Shown: positions 9,478 through 18,312 of the stretch, piece by piece
Numbering within the stretch: the stretch's first letter is position 1
Layout: each line of letters opens with the position of its first letter
Source: Streptomyces endocoffeicus
GTDB lineage: Bacteria; Actinomycetota; Actinomycetes; Streptomycetales; Streptomycetaceae
Assembly: GCF_016741935.1 (NCBI RefSeq)
Contig: NZ_JAERRG010000008.1
Span: forward strand, 1-64,000
Direction: 5' to 3'
Length of the DNA: 64,000 nt
Position numbers and translations under genes: made by a program
The notes under the pieces: model-generated
What the model saw: only the letters and a program-made list of their open reading frames with translations
What the model was told of the DNA's origin: nothing
The model's database searches: none

Positions 9478-9699
9478 CCCGGGGAACGCGCGGGACAACC
9501 GTGGTGTTGACTGAGTGTCGCCGAACACGTGTGGGAACGCGGTATTCGGGGAACCTTCTGGTCTCCCACCGCGTTTCTGCTACGTGCACAGTGACATCGC
9601 GGTGACAGGGTGTGGCGAACAGCGGGGTGCGGCTACCATGACCGGCACAAGGACGGGCGGCGTAAGGGAGCCGTCCCCTGGGGCGGCGCCCGGTGCTTC

Positions 9700-9720
9700 C
9701 CCCAGCTCTGCGAGCTGGGG
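9700..9720 (+). repeat. Palindromic hairpin element upstream of osaB
   Basis: A 9-bp stem, CCCCAGCTC (9700-9708) with GAGCTGGGG (9712-9720), has a 3-nt loop and is flanked by GGTGCTTC and AGACCCC. I recognise this as a hairpin type scattered through many Streptomyces genomes. It lies about 30 bp before the osaB start and could affect its mRNA. Confidence 0.6.
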
Positions 9721-9751
9721 AGACCCCAAGCCGGGACGAGGAGGACGGGGC

Positions 9752-10429
9752 ATGGTGCAGAAGGCCAAGATCCTCCTGGTCGATGACCGGCCGGAGAATC
9801 TGCTGGCGCTGGAGGCCATTCTCTCCGCGCTCGATCAGACCCTGGTGCGGGCATCGTCAGGGGAGGAAGCGCTCAAGGCGCTGCTGACGGACGACTTCGC
9901 GGTGATTCTGCTGGACGTCCAGATGCCGGGCATGGACGGATTCGAGACCGCGGCGCACATCAAGCGCCGGGAGCGGACCCGCGACATCCCGATCATTTTC
10001 CTCACGGCCATCAACCACGGCCCGCACCACACCTTCCGGGGCTATGCGGCCGGCGCGGTGGACTACATCTCCAAACCCTTCGACCCGTGGGTGCTCAGAG
10101 CCAAGGTCTCGGTCTTCGTGGATCTGTACATGAAGAACTGCCAGCTGCGGGAGCAGGCGTCGCTGCTGCGGCTCCAGTTGGAGGGCGGCCAGCCCGCCGC
10201 CGGGGAGGCCAAGGAGTCGGCGGGGCTGCTCGCCGAGCTGTCCGCGCGGCTCGCCGCCGTCGAGGAGCAGGCCGAGGCGCTGTCCAAGCAGCTGGACGAG
10301 TCGGCCGACGCCGCCGCCGTGGCCACCGCGGCGCATCTGGAGCGCAAGCTGACCGGTCTGCGGCGGGCGCTGGACGCGCTGGAGCCGGGTGCGGGCAGCG
10401 GCGCCGGCCAGGTCCCCTCGCAGAACTGA
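9752..10429 (+). CDS. osaB: OsaB response regulator with coiled-coil output
   Basis: This 225-aa protein begins with a receiver domain (1-125): KILLVDDRPENLLALEAI, the phosphorylation motif VILLDVQMPGMDGFE, TAIN, and SKPFDP. There is no DNA-binding domain; the remaining residues (about 130-225) are Ala/Leu/Glu-rich and predicted to form a coiled coil. ATG at 9752 has GAGGAGGACGGGG just upstream, and an upstream in-frame extension has no such support. It is the probable partner of OsaA. In S. coelicolor its expression depends on SigB, but I could not find a convincing SigB promoter in the 274 bp upstream. Confidence 0.92.
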   Translation: MVQKAKILLVDDRPENLLALEAILSALDQTLVRASSGEEALKALLTDDFAVILLDVQMPGMDGFETAAHIKRRERTRDIPIIFLTAINHGPHHTFRGYAAGAVDYISKPFDPWVLRAKVSVFVDLYMKNCQLREQASLLRLQLEGGQPAAGEAKESAGLLAELSARLAAVEEQAEALSKQLDESADAAAVATAAHLERKLTGLRRALDALEPGAGSGAGQVPSQN

Positions 10430-10606
10430 TCCGCCCGCCCCACCGTCACCGTCGGTCGGTCATCGCCGACCGGTCACCCGCACTTTGACGTGCCGTCACG
10501 GCCGTCTCACCGCCTCGTCGGCGCAGCGGCACCGGTGTGATGTCAGTGGTGCCTGATGCCCCCGCCATGCGTGCTCCGTACGGCGGACGCGGGTAACCTC
10601 GCCTCC

Positions 10607-13462
10607 ATGGCCTCTCGTACGTCCGGCAAGGGTTCCCAGAGCACGGCGGGCACCTCGAAGAAGCGCGCCGGACAGCCCGGAGGCGCGGCGAAGAAGGCGG
10701 CCGCCAAGAAGGCGCCCGCGAAGAAGGCACCCGCCAAGAAGTCCGCCGCGCCCGCGAAGAAAGCGGCGTCGAAGAAGGCGGCGGCCAAGGCGGCGCCCGC
10801 ACCCGCCCCGAATCCGACCAGCGGCGTGTTCCGCATCGCGCGCGCCGTGTGGATGGGCATGGCGCGCGGCCTCGCGGCGATGTTCCGCGGCATAGGACGC
10901 GGCGCCAAGGGACTCGACCCGGCCCACCGCAAGGACGGCAGCGCCCTGCTGCTGTTCGCCCTCGCCCTGATCGTCGCGGCGGGCACCTGGTCCAATCTGG
11001 ACGGGCCGGTCGGCAGGCTGGTCGAGATGCTGATCACCGGTGCCTTCGGCCGGCTCGACCTGGTGGTGCCGATACTGCTGGGCACCATCGCCGTCCGGCT
11101 GATCCTCCACCCGGAGCGGCCGGAGGCCAACGGGCGGATCGTCATCGGGCTCTCGGCGCTCGTCATCGGCGTCCTGGGGCAGGTGCACATCGCCTGTGGC
11201 GCCCCGGGGCGCGGCGAGGGCACCGCGGCGATGCAGGACGCGGGCGGTCTGATCGGCTGGGCCGTCTCCCGGCCGCTGATCTACCTGATGGGCGACGTGC
11301 TGGCGGTACCGCTGCTGGTGCTGCTCACCGTCTTCGGGCTGCTGGTGGTCACCGCGACGCCGGTCGCCGCGATTCCGCAGCGGCTGCGGCAGCTGGGCGT
11401 CCGGCTGGGCCTGGTGCGGGACCACGAGGACGCGTACGCGTCGGAGGCCGGGTACGACGCGTACGACGCGGCGGAGTACGCCGACGAATGGCGCGAGGCG
11501 CCCGCCAGACGGTCTCGCGGAACCTCGCTCGCCAAAGAGGACCCGGACGGTGCCGGAGGCCCGGAGCGGGCCGAGGAGGAGGCGCTGCGCAAGCGCCGGC
11601 GCTCGCGCCGCTCGTCGTCCACCCAACCGCCGCTCGACCGGCCCCTGGACGCGGTGGACGTGGCGGCCGCTGCCGCCGCCTCGCTGGACGGGGCCGTGCT
11701 GCACGGTGTGCAGCCCTCGCCGCTCGTCGCCGGGCTCAGCAACGGGCTTTCGGGCGAGCGCGAGGACGGGGCCGCGAGCGGCGGGGTGCCGGGCGCGCGC
11801 GATGCCGACAAGGAGTCCGGAAAGGCCGCCGGGAAGGGCGGCGCCAAGGACAGGGCGGCGGCCGGGAAGGGCCGTCCGGACGGAGCCGACGAGGCGGATC
11901 CGCAGCGGGTCCCCGATCTCACCCGGTCCGCGGTCGAGTCCGGCGAGCCGCTGCCGCCGCGCGCCGAGCAGCTGCAGCTCTCCGGCGACATCACCTATTC
12001 GCTGCCCGCGCTCGACCTGCTGGAGCGCGGCGGCCCAGGCAAGACCCGCAGCGCGGCCAACGACGCGGTCGTGGACTCGCTGACGAAGGTGTTCACGGAG
12101 TTCAAGGTGGACGCCGCCGTCACCGGCTTCACCCGCGGCCCGACCGTCACCCGCTACGAGGTGGAACTGGGCCCGGCCGTCAAGGTCGAGCGGATCACCG
12201 CGCTGACCAAGAACATCGCCTACGCGGTCGCCAGCCCCGATGTTCGTATCATCAGCCCGATCCCCGGCAAGTCGGCCGTCGGCATCGAAATCCCCAACAG
12301 CGACCGCGAGATGGTCAACCTGGGCGATGTGCTGCGCGCGGCGGACTCCGTCGGCGACGACCATCCGATGCTCGTGGGGCTGGGCAAGGACGTCGAGGGC
12401 GGCTATGTGGCGGCCAACCTGGCCACCATGCCGCATGTGCTGGTGGCGGGCGCGACCGGTTCCGGCAAGTCGTCCTGTATCAACTGCCTGATCACATCGA
12501 TCATGGTCCGGGCCACGCCGGACGATGTGCGGATGGTGCTGGTCGACCCCAAGCGGGTGGAGCTGACCGCCTACGAGGGCATTCCGCATCTGGTCACACC
12601 GATCATCACCAACCCCAAGCGCGCCGCCGAGGCGCTCCAGTGGGTGGTGCGGGAGATGGATCTTCGCTATGACGACCTCGCGGCCTTCGGCTTCCGCCAT
12701 ATCGACGACTTCAACGCGGCCGTCCGCAAGGGGAAGGTGAAAGAGCCGGAGGGGAGCGAGCGGGAGCTCAAGCCCTATCCGTATCTGCTGGTGATCGTCG
12801 ACGAGCTGGCCGATTTGATGATGGTCGCACCGCGGGACGTCGAGGACTCGATCGTGCGGATCACCCAGCTGGCGCGCGCGGCCGGAATCCACCTGGTGCT
12901 GGCCACCCAGCGGCCCTCCGTGGACGTCGTCACCGGTCTGATCAAGGCCAATGTGCCCTCACGACTCGCCTTCGCCACCTCCTCGCTGGCCGACAGCCGC
13001 GTCATCCTGGACCAGCCCGGCGCCGAGAAGCTGATCGGCAAGGGCGACGGCCTCTTCCTGCCGATGGGCGCGAACAAGCCCACCCGGATGCAGGGCGCCT
13101 ATGTCACCGAGTCCGAGGTCGAGGCGGTCGTCGCCCACTGCAAGGAGCAGATGGCACCGGTCTTCCGCGACGACGTGACGGTCGGGACGTCGAAGAAGAA
13201 GGAGGTCGACGAGGAGATCGGCGATGATCTCGATCTGCTCTGTCAGGCCGCTGAGCTGGTGGTTTCCACTCAGTTCGGCTCGACGTCGATGCTTCAGCGC
13301 AAGCTGCGGGTGGGTTTCGCCAAGGCGGGGCGGCTGATGGATCTCATGGAGTCCCGGAACATCGTCGGCCCGAGCGAGGGGTCCAAGGCGCGCGATGTGC
13401 TCGTCAAGCCGGATGAATTGGATGGCGTGCTCGACGTGATCCGCGGTAAGGCTCACTCATAA
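10607..13462 (+). CDS. ftsK: FtsK DNA translocase
   Basis: This 951-aa membrane-anchored dsDNA motor moves chromosome ends across septa. The N-terminus (about 10-65) is a Lys/Ala/Pro-rich tail with KKAPAKKAPAKK repeats, then about four transmembrane segments (about 125-265) and a charged linker. The motor domain has Walker A GATGSGKSS near 614 and Walker B VIVDELADLMM near 728. The C-terminal gamma domain (about 868-945) has QFGSTSMLQRKLRVGFAKAG, which reads polar DNA sequences. ATG at 10607 follows TAACCT (10594-10599) by 7 nt with no ribosome-binding site, so the gene is probably leaderless. An upstream in-frame ATG at 10556 is less likely. Confidence 0.95.
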   Translation: MASRTSGKGSQSTAGTSKKRAGQPGGAAKKAAAKKAPAKKAPAKKSAAPAKKAASKKAAAKAAPAPAPNPTSGVFRIARAVWMGMARGLAAMFRGIGRGAKGLDPAHRKDGSALLLFALALIVAAGTWSNLDGPVGRLVEMLITGAFGRLDLVVPILLGTIAVRLILHPERPEANGRIVIGLSALVIGVLGQVHIACGAPGRGEGTAAMQDAGGLIGWAVSRPLIYLMGDVLAVPLLVLLTVFGLLVVTATPVAAIPQRLRQLGVRLGLVRDHEDAYASEAGYDAYDAAEYADEWREAPARRSRGTSLAKEDPDGAGGPERAEEEALRKRRRSRRSSSTQPPLDRPLDAVDVAAAAAASLDGAVLHGVQPSPLVAGLSNGLSGEREDGAASGGVPGARDADKESGKAAGKGGAKDRAAAGKGRPDGADEADPQRVPDLTRSAVESGEPLPPRAEQLQLSGDITYSLPALDLLERGGPGKTRSAANDAVVDSLTKVFTEFKVDAAVTGFTRGPTVTRYEVELGPAVKVERITALTKNIAYAVASPDVRIISPIPGKSAVGIEIPNSDREMVNLGDVLRAADSVGDDHPMLVGLGKDVEGGYVAANLATMPHVLVAGATGSGKSSCINCLITSIMVRATPDDVRMVLVDPKRVELTAYEGIPHLVTPIITNPKRAAEALQWVVREMDLRYDDLAAFGFRHIDDFNAAVRKGKVKEPEGSERELKPYPYLLVIVDELADLMMVAPRDVEDSIVRITQLARAAGIHLVLATQRPSVDVVTGLIKANVPSRLAFATSSLADSRVILDQPGAEKLIGKGDGLFLPMGANKPTRMQGAYVTESEVEAVVAHCKEQMAPVFRDDVTVGTSKKKEVDEEIGDDLDLLCQAAELVVSTQFGSTSMLQRKLRVGFAKAGRLMDLMESRNIVGPSEGSKARDVLVKPDELDGVLDVIRGKAHS

Positions 13463-13651
13463 GGGTTTGGCGGGCAACCGTTTCCCCTACCGAAACGTCA
13501 AGTTGAGGGAGGTGGCGGAGTGAGACCCCAGAATCGTGATCGAACGGCAATCCCGATGGCGGACAAACTCCGTCCTCCCGCTTGCCCGACCCTTTCGCCC
13601 CACCCCTAGACTGAACCCCCAGCAGGTGGCTCACGCTCGAAAGGCGCCCCC

Positions 13652-14482
13652 GTGTCCATCGGCAACCTTCCCGAAGACGGCAACTCCCCCGAAGACGACC
13701 GGCCTTCCATCGGTCGCGCCCTCCAGCAGGCCCGTATCTCCGCGGGGCTGACCGTCGACGAGGTCAGTTCCTCGACCAGGGTGCGCACCCCCATCGTGCG
13801 GGGCATCGAGCAGGACGATTTCTCGCGCTGCGGCGGCGATGTCTACGCCCGGGGGCACATCCGGGTGCTCGCGCGCGCCGTGGGCCTCGATCCGGAGTCC
13901 CTGATCGCGCAGTTCGACGCCGAGCACGGCGGCCGGCCCGCGCCGACCGCGCCGGCGCCGCTGTTCGAGGCCGAGCGGATCCGCCCCGAGCCCCGGCGCC
14001 CCAACTGGACGGCCGCGATGGTCGCGGCGATCGTCGCCGTCGTCGGATTCGTGGGCTTCACCCTGTTCCGGGGCGGCGACGGCGACGGTTCGAGCGTCGC
14101 CGAGGACCCCGCCTCGCCCAAGCCCAGCGCCTCCGCGCCCACCAACACCGCCGCCCCCTCCAAGCCCGCCACCCCGCACAAGCCCGACCCGTCCGACAGC
14201 GCCATCGCGGGCGTCCCGGCGGACAAGGTCACCGTCAAGCTGACCGCCGAGGGCGGCCAGAGCTGGATCTCCGCCCAGGACCACAACGGCCGGCTGATCC
14301 AGGAGGGCGTGCTGCGCGAGGGCGACTCCAAGACCTTCAGCGACAGCAGGCGCATCGACCTGGTGCTGGGCAACGCCGGGGCGATCAAGCTGTTCGTGAA
14401 CGGCAAGGAAGTCAAGAACGTGGGCACCAGCGGGGCCGTCCAGCGGCTGAGCTACACCAAGGGAGACCCCGAGGCGGGCTGA
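13652..14482 (+). CDS. RodZ-like helix-turn-helix membrane protein
   Basis: This 276-aa protein has a RodZ-type HTH domain (about 18-85) containing GRALQQARISAGLTVDEVS and GGDVYARGHIRVLARAVG. One transmembrane segment follows (about 121-140). After a Ser/Pro/Ala linker comes a C-terminal extracellular DUF4115-type beta domain (about 190-270). The family is linked to cell shape and cell wall assembly through MreB in other bacteria; a similar role here is inference. GTG at 13652 has AAAGG about 7 nt upstream. It lies 189 bp after ftsK and 63 bp before rimO. Confidence 0.85.
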   Translation: MSIGNLPEDGNSPEDDRPSIGRALQQARISAGLTVDEVSSSTRVRTPIVRGIEQDDFSRCGGDVYARGHIRVLARAVGLDPESLIAQFDAEHGGRPAPTAPAPLFEAERIRPEPRRPNWTAAMVAAIVAVVGFVGFTLFRGGDGDGSSVAEDPASPKPSASAPTNTAAPSKPATPHKPDPSDSAIAGVPADKVTVKLTAEGGQSWISAQDHNGRLIQEGVLREGDSKTFSDSRRIDLVLGNAGAIKLFVNGKEVKNVGTSGAVQRLSYTKGDPEAG

Positions 14483-14545
14483 CCCGCGAGAAGATCGGCA
14501 GCCCTGGCAGCGGGGGCTGTCGTGGGGACAAAGTAGTCTGAGCGC

Positions 14546-16042
14546 ATGCCCGAACGCCGCACCGTCGCCCTTGTCACTCTTGGCTGCGCCCGTAACGAGG
14601 TGGACTCGGAGGAGCTCGCAGGCCGCTTGGCGGCGGACGGCTGGGAGCTCGTCGAGGAAGCCGCCGACGCGGACGTCGCCGTCGTCAACACCTGTGGCTT
14701 CGTCGAAGCCGCCAAGAAGGACTCGGTCGACGCCCTGCTGGAGGCGAACGATCTGAAGGACCACGGCCGCACCCAGGCCGTGGTGGCCGTCGGCTGCATG
14801 GCCGAGCGGTACGGCAAGGAGCTCGCCGAGGCGCTGCCCGAGGCCGACGGGGTGCTCGGCTTCGACGACTACGGCGATATCTCCGACCGCCTCCAGACCA
14901 TCCTCTCCGGCGGCATCCACGCCTCCCACACCCCGCGCGACCGCCGCAAGCTGCTGCCCATCAGCCCCGCCGAGCGGCAGGACGCCACCTCGGTGGCGCT
15001 CCCCGGCCACGCCCAGGACACCGCGCCCGAGGATCTGCCCGAGGGGGTGGCCCCGGCCTCCGGGCCGCGGGCCCCGCTGCGGCGCAGACTGGACAGCAGT
15101 CCGGTCGCCTCGGTGAAGCTGGCCTCCGGCTGCGACCGACGGTGCTCGTTCTGCGCCATCCCGTCCTTCCGCGGCTCCTTCATCTCCCGCCGCCCCTCCG
15201 ATGTGCTGGGCGAGACCCGCTGGCTGGCCGAGCAGGGGGTGAAGGAGATCATGCTGGTCTCGGAGAACAACACCTCGTACGGCAAGGACCTCGGGGACAT
15301 CCGGCTGCTGGAGACGCTGCTGCCGGAGCTGGCCGCGGTGGACGGCATCGAGCGGATCCGGGTCAGCTATCTGCAGCCCGCCGAGATGCGTCCCGGGCTG
15401 ATCGACGTGCTCACCTCGACCGAGAAGGTCGCGCCGTACTTCGATCTGTCCTTCCAGCACTCGGCGCCCGGGGTGCTGCGCGCCATGCGCCGGTTCGGCG
15501 ACACCGACCGGTTCCTGGAGCTGCTGGAGACGATCAGAGGCAAGGCGCCGCAGGCCGGCGCCCGGTCCAACTTCATCGTCGGCTTCCCCGGCGAGACCGA
15601 GGAGGACCTGGCCGAGCTCGAGCGTTTCCTCAGCGCGGCGCGGCTGGACGCGATCGGCGTCTTCGGGTACTCGGACGAGGACGGCACCGAGGCCGCCGGT
15701 TACGAGAACAAGGTCGACCCGGAGGTGGTCGCGGAGCGCCTGGAGCGGGTCTCGCGGCTCGCGGAGGAGCTGACCGCCCAGCGGGCGGAGGAGCGGCTCG
15801 GCGAGGTCGTGGAGGTCCTGGTGGAGGAGATCGACGACACCGGGGCGGTCCTGGGCCGTGGCGCCCACCAGGCGCCGGAGACCGATGGCCAGACGCTGCT
15901 GCGCACCGACGGGGAGCCGGAGGTGGGCCGTATGGTCGAAGCGAAGGTGATCGCGACGGAGGGAGTGGACCTCGTCGCGGAGCCGCTTGAACCGCTGGAG
16001 CGGCAGGGCGGCGGCGCGTCCACCGGAGAGGCGGACAGATGA
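14546..16042 (+). CDS. rimO: Ribosomal protein S12 methylthiotransferase RimO
   Basis: This 498-aa radical-SAM enzyme methylthiolates an Asp of ribosomal protein S12. The N-terminal MTTase domain has TLGCARNEVDSE and VNTCGFVEAA. The radical-SAM core has CDRRCSFCAIPSFRG (CxxxCxxC) and IVGFPGETEEDL. A TRAM domain ends the protein. An insert of about 60 residues before the radical-SAM cluster, typical of actinobacterial versions, explains the extra length. The stop overlaps the pgsA start (ATGA). ATG at 14546 follows TAGTCT (14534-14539) by 6 nt, suggesting a leaderless mRNA. Confidence 0.95.
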   Translation: MPERRTVALVTLGCARNEVDSEELAGRLAADGWELVEEAADADVAVVNTCGFVEAAKKDSVDALLEANDLKDHGRTQAVVAVGCMAERYGKELAEALPEADGVLGFDDYGDISDRLQTILSGGIHASHTPRDRRKLLPISPAERQDATSVALPGHAQDTAPEDLPEGVAPASGPRAPLRRRLDSSPVASVKLASGCDRRCSFCAIPSFRGSFISRRPSDVLGETRWLAEQGVKEIMLVSENNTSYGKDLGDIRLLETLLPELAAVDGIERIRVSYLQPAEMRPGLIDVLTSTEKVAPYFDLSFQHSAPGVLRAMRRFGDTDRFLELLETIRGKAPQAGARSNFIVGFPGETEEDLAELERFLSAARLDAIGVFGYSDEDGTEAAGYENKVDPEVVAERLERVSRLAEELTAQRAEERLGEVVEVLVEEIDDTGAVLGRGAHQAPETDGQTLLRTDGEPEVGRMVEAKVIATEGVDLVAEPLEPLERQGGGASTGEADR

Positions 16043-16674
16043 CGGGTGTCCCGGCCTCCGCCGCGGGAGGCCACCGCCGACCGGCCGCCGCCACGGTCAG
16101 CCCCGCCGGTTTGTGGAACATCGCCAACATCCTCACCATGGTGCGGCTGCTCCTCGTGCCCGGGTTTGTGTTGTTGATGCTGCACAATGGCGGGTACGAC
16201 CCGGCGTGGCGCTCCTTCGCGTGGGCGGCGTTCGCCATCGCCATGATCACCGATCTCTTCGACGGTCATCTGGCCCGCCGGTACAACCTGGTCACCGACT
16301 TCGGGAAGATCGCCGACCCGATCGCGGACAAGGCGATCATGGGCGCGGCGCTGATCTGTCTGTCGGCCCTGTCCGACCTCCCCTGGTGGGTCACGGGAGT
16401 GATCCTCTTCCGTGAGATCGGAATCACACTGATGCGGTTCTGGGTGATCCGGATCGGGGTCATCCCGGCCAGCCGGGGCGGAAAGATGAAGACGCTCGCG
16501 CAGGGCACCGCCGTCGGGATGTACATCCTGGCGCTGACCGGACCGCTGGCCTCGCTGCGGTTCTGGGTGATGGCCGTGGCCGTCGTCCTGACCGTGGTCA
16601 CCGGCCTCGACTACGTCCGGCAGGCGGTCGTGCTGCGCCGGGCGGGACGGACGACGGAGGAGGCCACGCGGTGA
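16039..16674 (+). CDS. pgsA: CDP-diacylglycerol-glycerol-3-phosphate 3-phosphatidyltransferase
   Basis: This 211-aa integral membrane enzyme makes phosphatidylglycerol phosphate from CDP-diacylglycerol and glycerol 3-phosphate. The CDP-alcohol phosphotransferase motif DxxDGxxARx8GxxxDxxxD is intact, starting at DLFDGHLARR and ending at GKIADPIAD. Several hydrophobic helices flank it. It overlaps rimO by 4 bp and cinA by 4 bp, so the three are likely translationally coupled. A related enzyme such as phosphatidylinositol phosphate synthase shares the fold, but sequence and neighbours fit PgsA. Confidence 0.9.
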   Translation: MTGVPASAAGGHRRPAAATVSPAGLWNIANILTMVRLLLVPGFVLLMLHNGGYDPAWRSFAWAAFAIAMITDLFDGHLARRYNLVTDFGKIADPIADKAIMGAALICLSALSDLPWWVTGVILFREIGITLMRFWVIRIGVIPASRGGKMKTLAQGTAVGMYILALTGPLASLRFWVMAVAVVLTVVTGLDYVRQAVVLRRAGRTTEEATR

Positions 16675-17189
16675 GCGACGGCGGGACGGCGGCCGATGTG
16701 CTGGCGCTGCTGGAGCGGCGCGGGCAGACCCTGGCCGCCGCCGAATCGCTCACCGGCGGTCTGGTGGCCGCCGAGCTGACCTCGGTGGACGGCGCCTCGC
16801 GCTCCTTCCGGGGATCGGTGACGGCGTACGCCACCGACCTCAAGCACGAGGTGCTGGGCGTGGACGGGGACCTGCTGGCCGAGCGCGGCGCGGTCGACGC
16901 CGAGGTGGCCCGGCAGATGGCCCGGGGTGTACGGCGTGCGCTGGGCGCGGACTGGGGCGTGGCCACCACCGGTGTGGCGGGTCCCACACCACAGGACGGC
17001 CAACCCGTGGGCACCGTTCACGTGGCTGTCGCGGGGCCCTCGGACGCGGTGGCCGCGACGGCGCTGCGGCTCGAAGGAGACCGCGCCGGAATCCGCGGCC
17101 AGACCGTCCATGCCGCCGTCAAGCTGCTGTTCAGCGAATTGATCGCGACGGCGGGGGCAAAGGATACGGAACAACCCGACGAGATTTGA
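16671..17189 (+). CDS. cinA: CinA C-terminal domain protein (NMN amidohydrolase, PncC type)
   Basis: This 172-aa stand-alone CinA C-terminal domain probably deamidates nicotinamide mononucleotide in the pyridine nucleotide salvage cycle. Family motifs are AAAESLTGGLVAAELTSV, GSVTAYAT, and TTGVAGPTPQDGQPVGTVHV. The N-terminal molybdopterin-binding COG1058 domain of long CinA proteins is absent, as usual in Streptomyces. GTG at 16671 overlaps the pgsA stop. Confidence 0.88.
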   Translation: MSDGGTAADVLALLERRGQTLAAAESLTGGLVAAELTSVDGASRSFRGSVTAYATDLKHEVLGVDGDLLAERGAVDAEVARQMARGVRRALGADWGVATTGVAGPTPQDGQPVGTVHVAVAGPSDAVAATALRLEGDRAGIRGQTVHAAVKLLFSELIATAGAKDTEQPDEI

Positions 17190-17298
17190 TGTTTGCAGCC
17201 CTGAGTGAACACGACATCGCTCCCCGCACGGGCGCAGCCCGAGGCGGTACGGTGGGGCGTGAAGGATCCGGATCCGAGGTCCGAGGAGGGAGCCAGCG

Positions 17299-17685
17299 AT
17301 GATTCTGCTCCGTCGCCTGCTGGGTGACGTGCTGCGCCGGCAGCGCCAGCGCCAGGGCCGTACTCTGCGCGAGGTTTCCTCCTCCGCCCGGGTGTCGCTC
17401 GGCTATCTGTCAGAGGTCGAGCGCGGCCAGAAGGAAGCCTCATCCGAGCTGCTGTCGGCCATCTGCGACGCCCTGGAGGTACGGATGTCGCAGGTCATGC
17501 GCGAGGTCAGCGACGAGCTGTCGCTCGCCGAACTGGCCGAGTCGGCCGCGTCCACCACCGAGAAGGTGCCGGCGCCCATGCGGCCCGTGCTCAACCCCGT
17601 CTCTGTGACGTCCGTGACGGGCGTTCCGGAGGAGCGGGTGACCATCAAGACGCCCAAGGAAGCCGTGGACGTGGTGGCGGCCTGA
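17299..17685 (+). CDS. clgR: ClgR transcriptional activator of Clp protease genes
   Basis: This 128-aa XRE-type regulator has one HTH (about 12-65) with GRTLREVSSSARVSLGYLSE and VERGQKEASSELLSAICDAL. This is the ClgR/PopR family; in S. lividans ClgR activates clpP, clpC and lon and is degraded by ClpP1/P2. The protein ends in Val-Val-Ala-Ala, consistent with a C-terminal Ala-Ala degron known for ClgR. GAGGAGGGAG lies 8 nt before the ATG. A strong terminator follows. The 109 bp upstream contain a TACGGT hexamer but no ClgR box I can assign with confidence. Confidence 0.9.
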   Translation: MILLRRLLGDVLRRQRQRQGRTLREVSSSARVSLGYLSEVERGQKEASSELLSAICDALEVRMSQVMREVSDELSLAELAESAASTTEKVPAPMRPVLNPVSVTSVTGVPEERVTIKTPKEAVDVVAA

Positions 17686-17709
17686 GAACGCCCTGAGAAG
17701 CCAGCTCTC

Positions 17710-17747
17710 CGAGGCCCCGACCGGTAGCCATACCGGTCGGGGCCTCG
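17710..17747 (+). terminator. Intrinsic terminator after clgR
   Basis: A perfect 17-bp stem (17710-17726 with 17731-17747) has the loop GCCA, 24 bp after the clgR stop. Confidence 0.85.
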
Positions 17748-17829
17748 ATGTTTGTCCGGCCGGATTCGGGTGACCCCAGAGGAAGAGAGGCAATCAAGAG
17801 GGGCCAAACGGTCGAACAGGAGGAAGTGG

Positions 17830-18312
17830 ATGTCTGTGGTGAAGAGCCCGCTGCCGGAGGAGCACCTCAAGATCGTCGCCGACGCGCTGCAAGGCGCCCT
17901 CGTCGACCTCGTCGACCTCCACCTGGTGGGCAAGCAGATCCACTGGACCGTCGTGGGCCCGCGGTTCCGCACGGTTCATCTGCAGCTCGACGAGGTCGTG
18001 GCGTCGACCAGGGAGTATGCCGACACGGTGGCGGAGCGGGCCTCTGCGCTCGGGGTGCCGCCGGACGGACGGGCCCAGACGGTCGCCGCGACCAGCGGTG
18101 TCGACACGGTCAAGGACGGCTGGACCGATGACGCGCGGGCCGTCCGGACGCTCGTGGACGCCCTCGGAGCGGTGATCGGGCGGATGCGGGAGCGCATCAG
18201 GGCGACCGACGAGCCGGACCCGGTGACCCAGGACATTCTCATCGAGCTCACTCGTGACCTGGAGAAGCACCACTGGATGTTCCAGGCCGAGAACGGCGGC
18301 CAGCGGGGCTAG
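17830..18312 (+). CDS. Dps family ferritin-like DNA-protection protein
   Basis: This 160-aa four-helix protein belongs to the Dps family, which binds and compacts DNA and stores iron oxidised by peroxide. Ferroxidase-type residues are visible in LVGKQIHWTVVGPRF (His) and HLQLDEVV (Asp/Glu). The C-terminal helix has LEKHHWMFQAE. ATG at 17830 is preceded by ACAGGAGGAAGTGG, a strong ribosome-binding site; an upstream in-frame extension to 17752 is not supported. It corresponds to one of the three S. coelicolor Dps paralogues, which I recall as dpsB (SCO5756), so no firm symbol is given. Confidence 0.88.
   Translation: MSVVKSPLPEEHLKIVADALQGALVDLVDLHLVGKQIHWTVVGPRFRTVHLQLDEVVASTREYADTVAERASALGVPPDGRAQTVAATSGVDTVKDGWTDDARAVRTLVDALGAVIGRMRERIRATDEPDPVTQDILIELTRDLEKHHWMFQAENGGQRG

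Noticed and set aside
3727..9528. Very long open frame on the minus strand opposite osaA
   Set aside because: It is the antisense shadow of a high-GC coding region with repeats; the protein is Arg/His/Leu-rich with no family resemblance, while the plus strand gives a clear hybrid kinase.
9478..9751. SigB-type promoter for osaB
   Set aside because: Expected from S. coelicolor, but no GNNT-N14-16-GGGTAY pair at proper spacing could be found; GGGTGT near 9606 lacks a partner.
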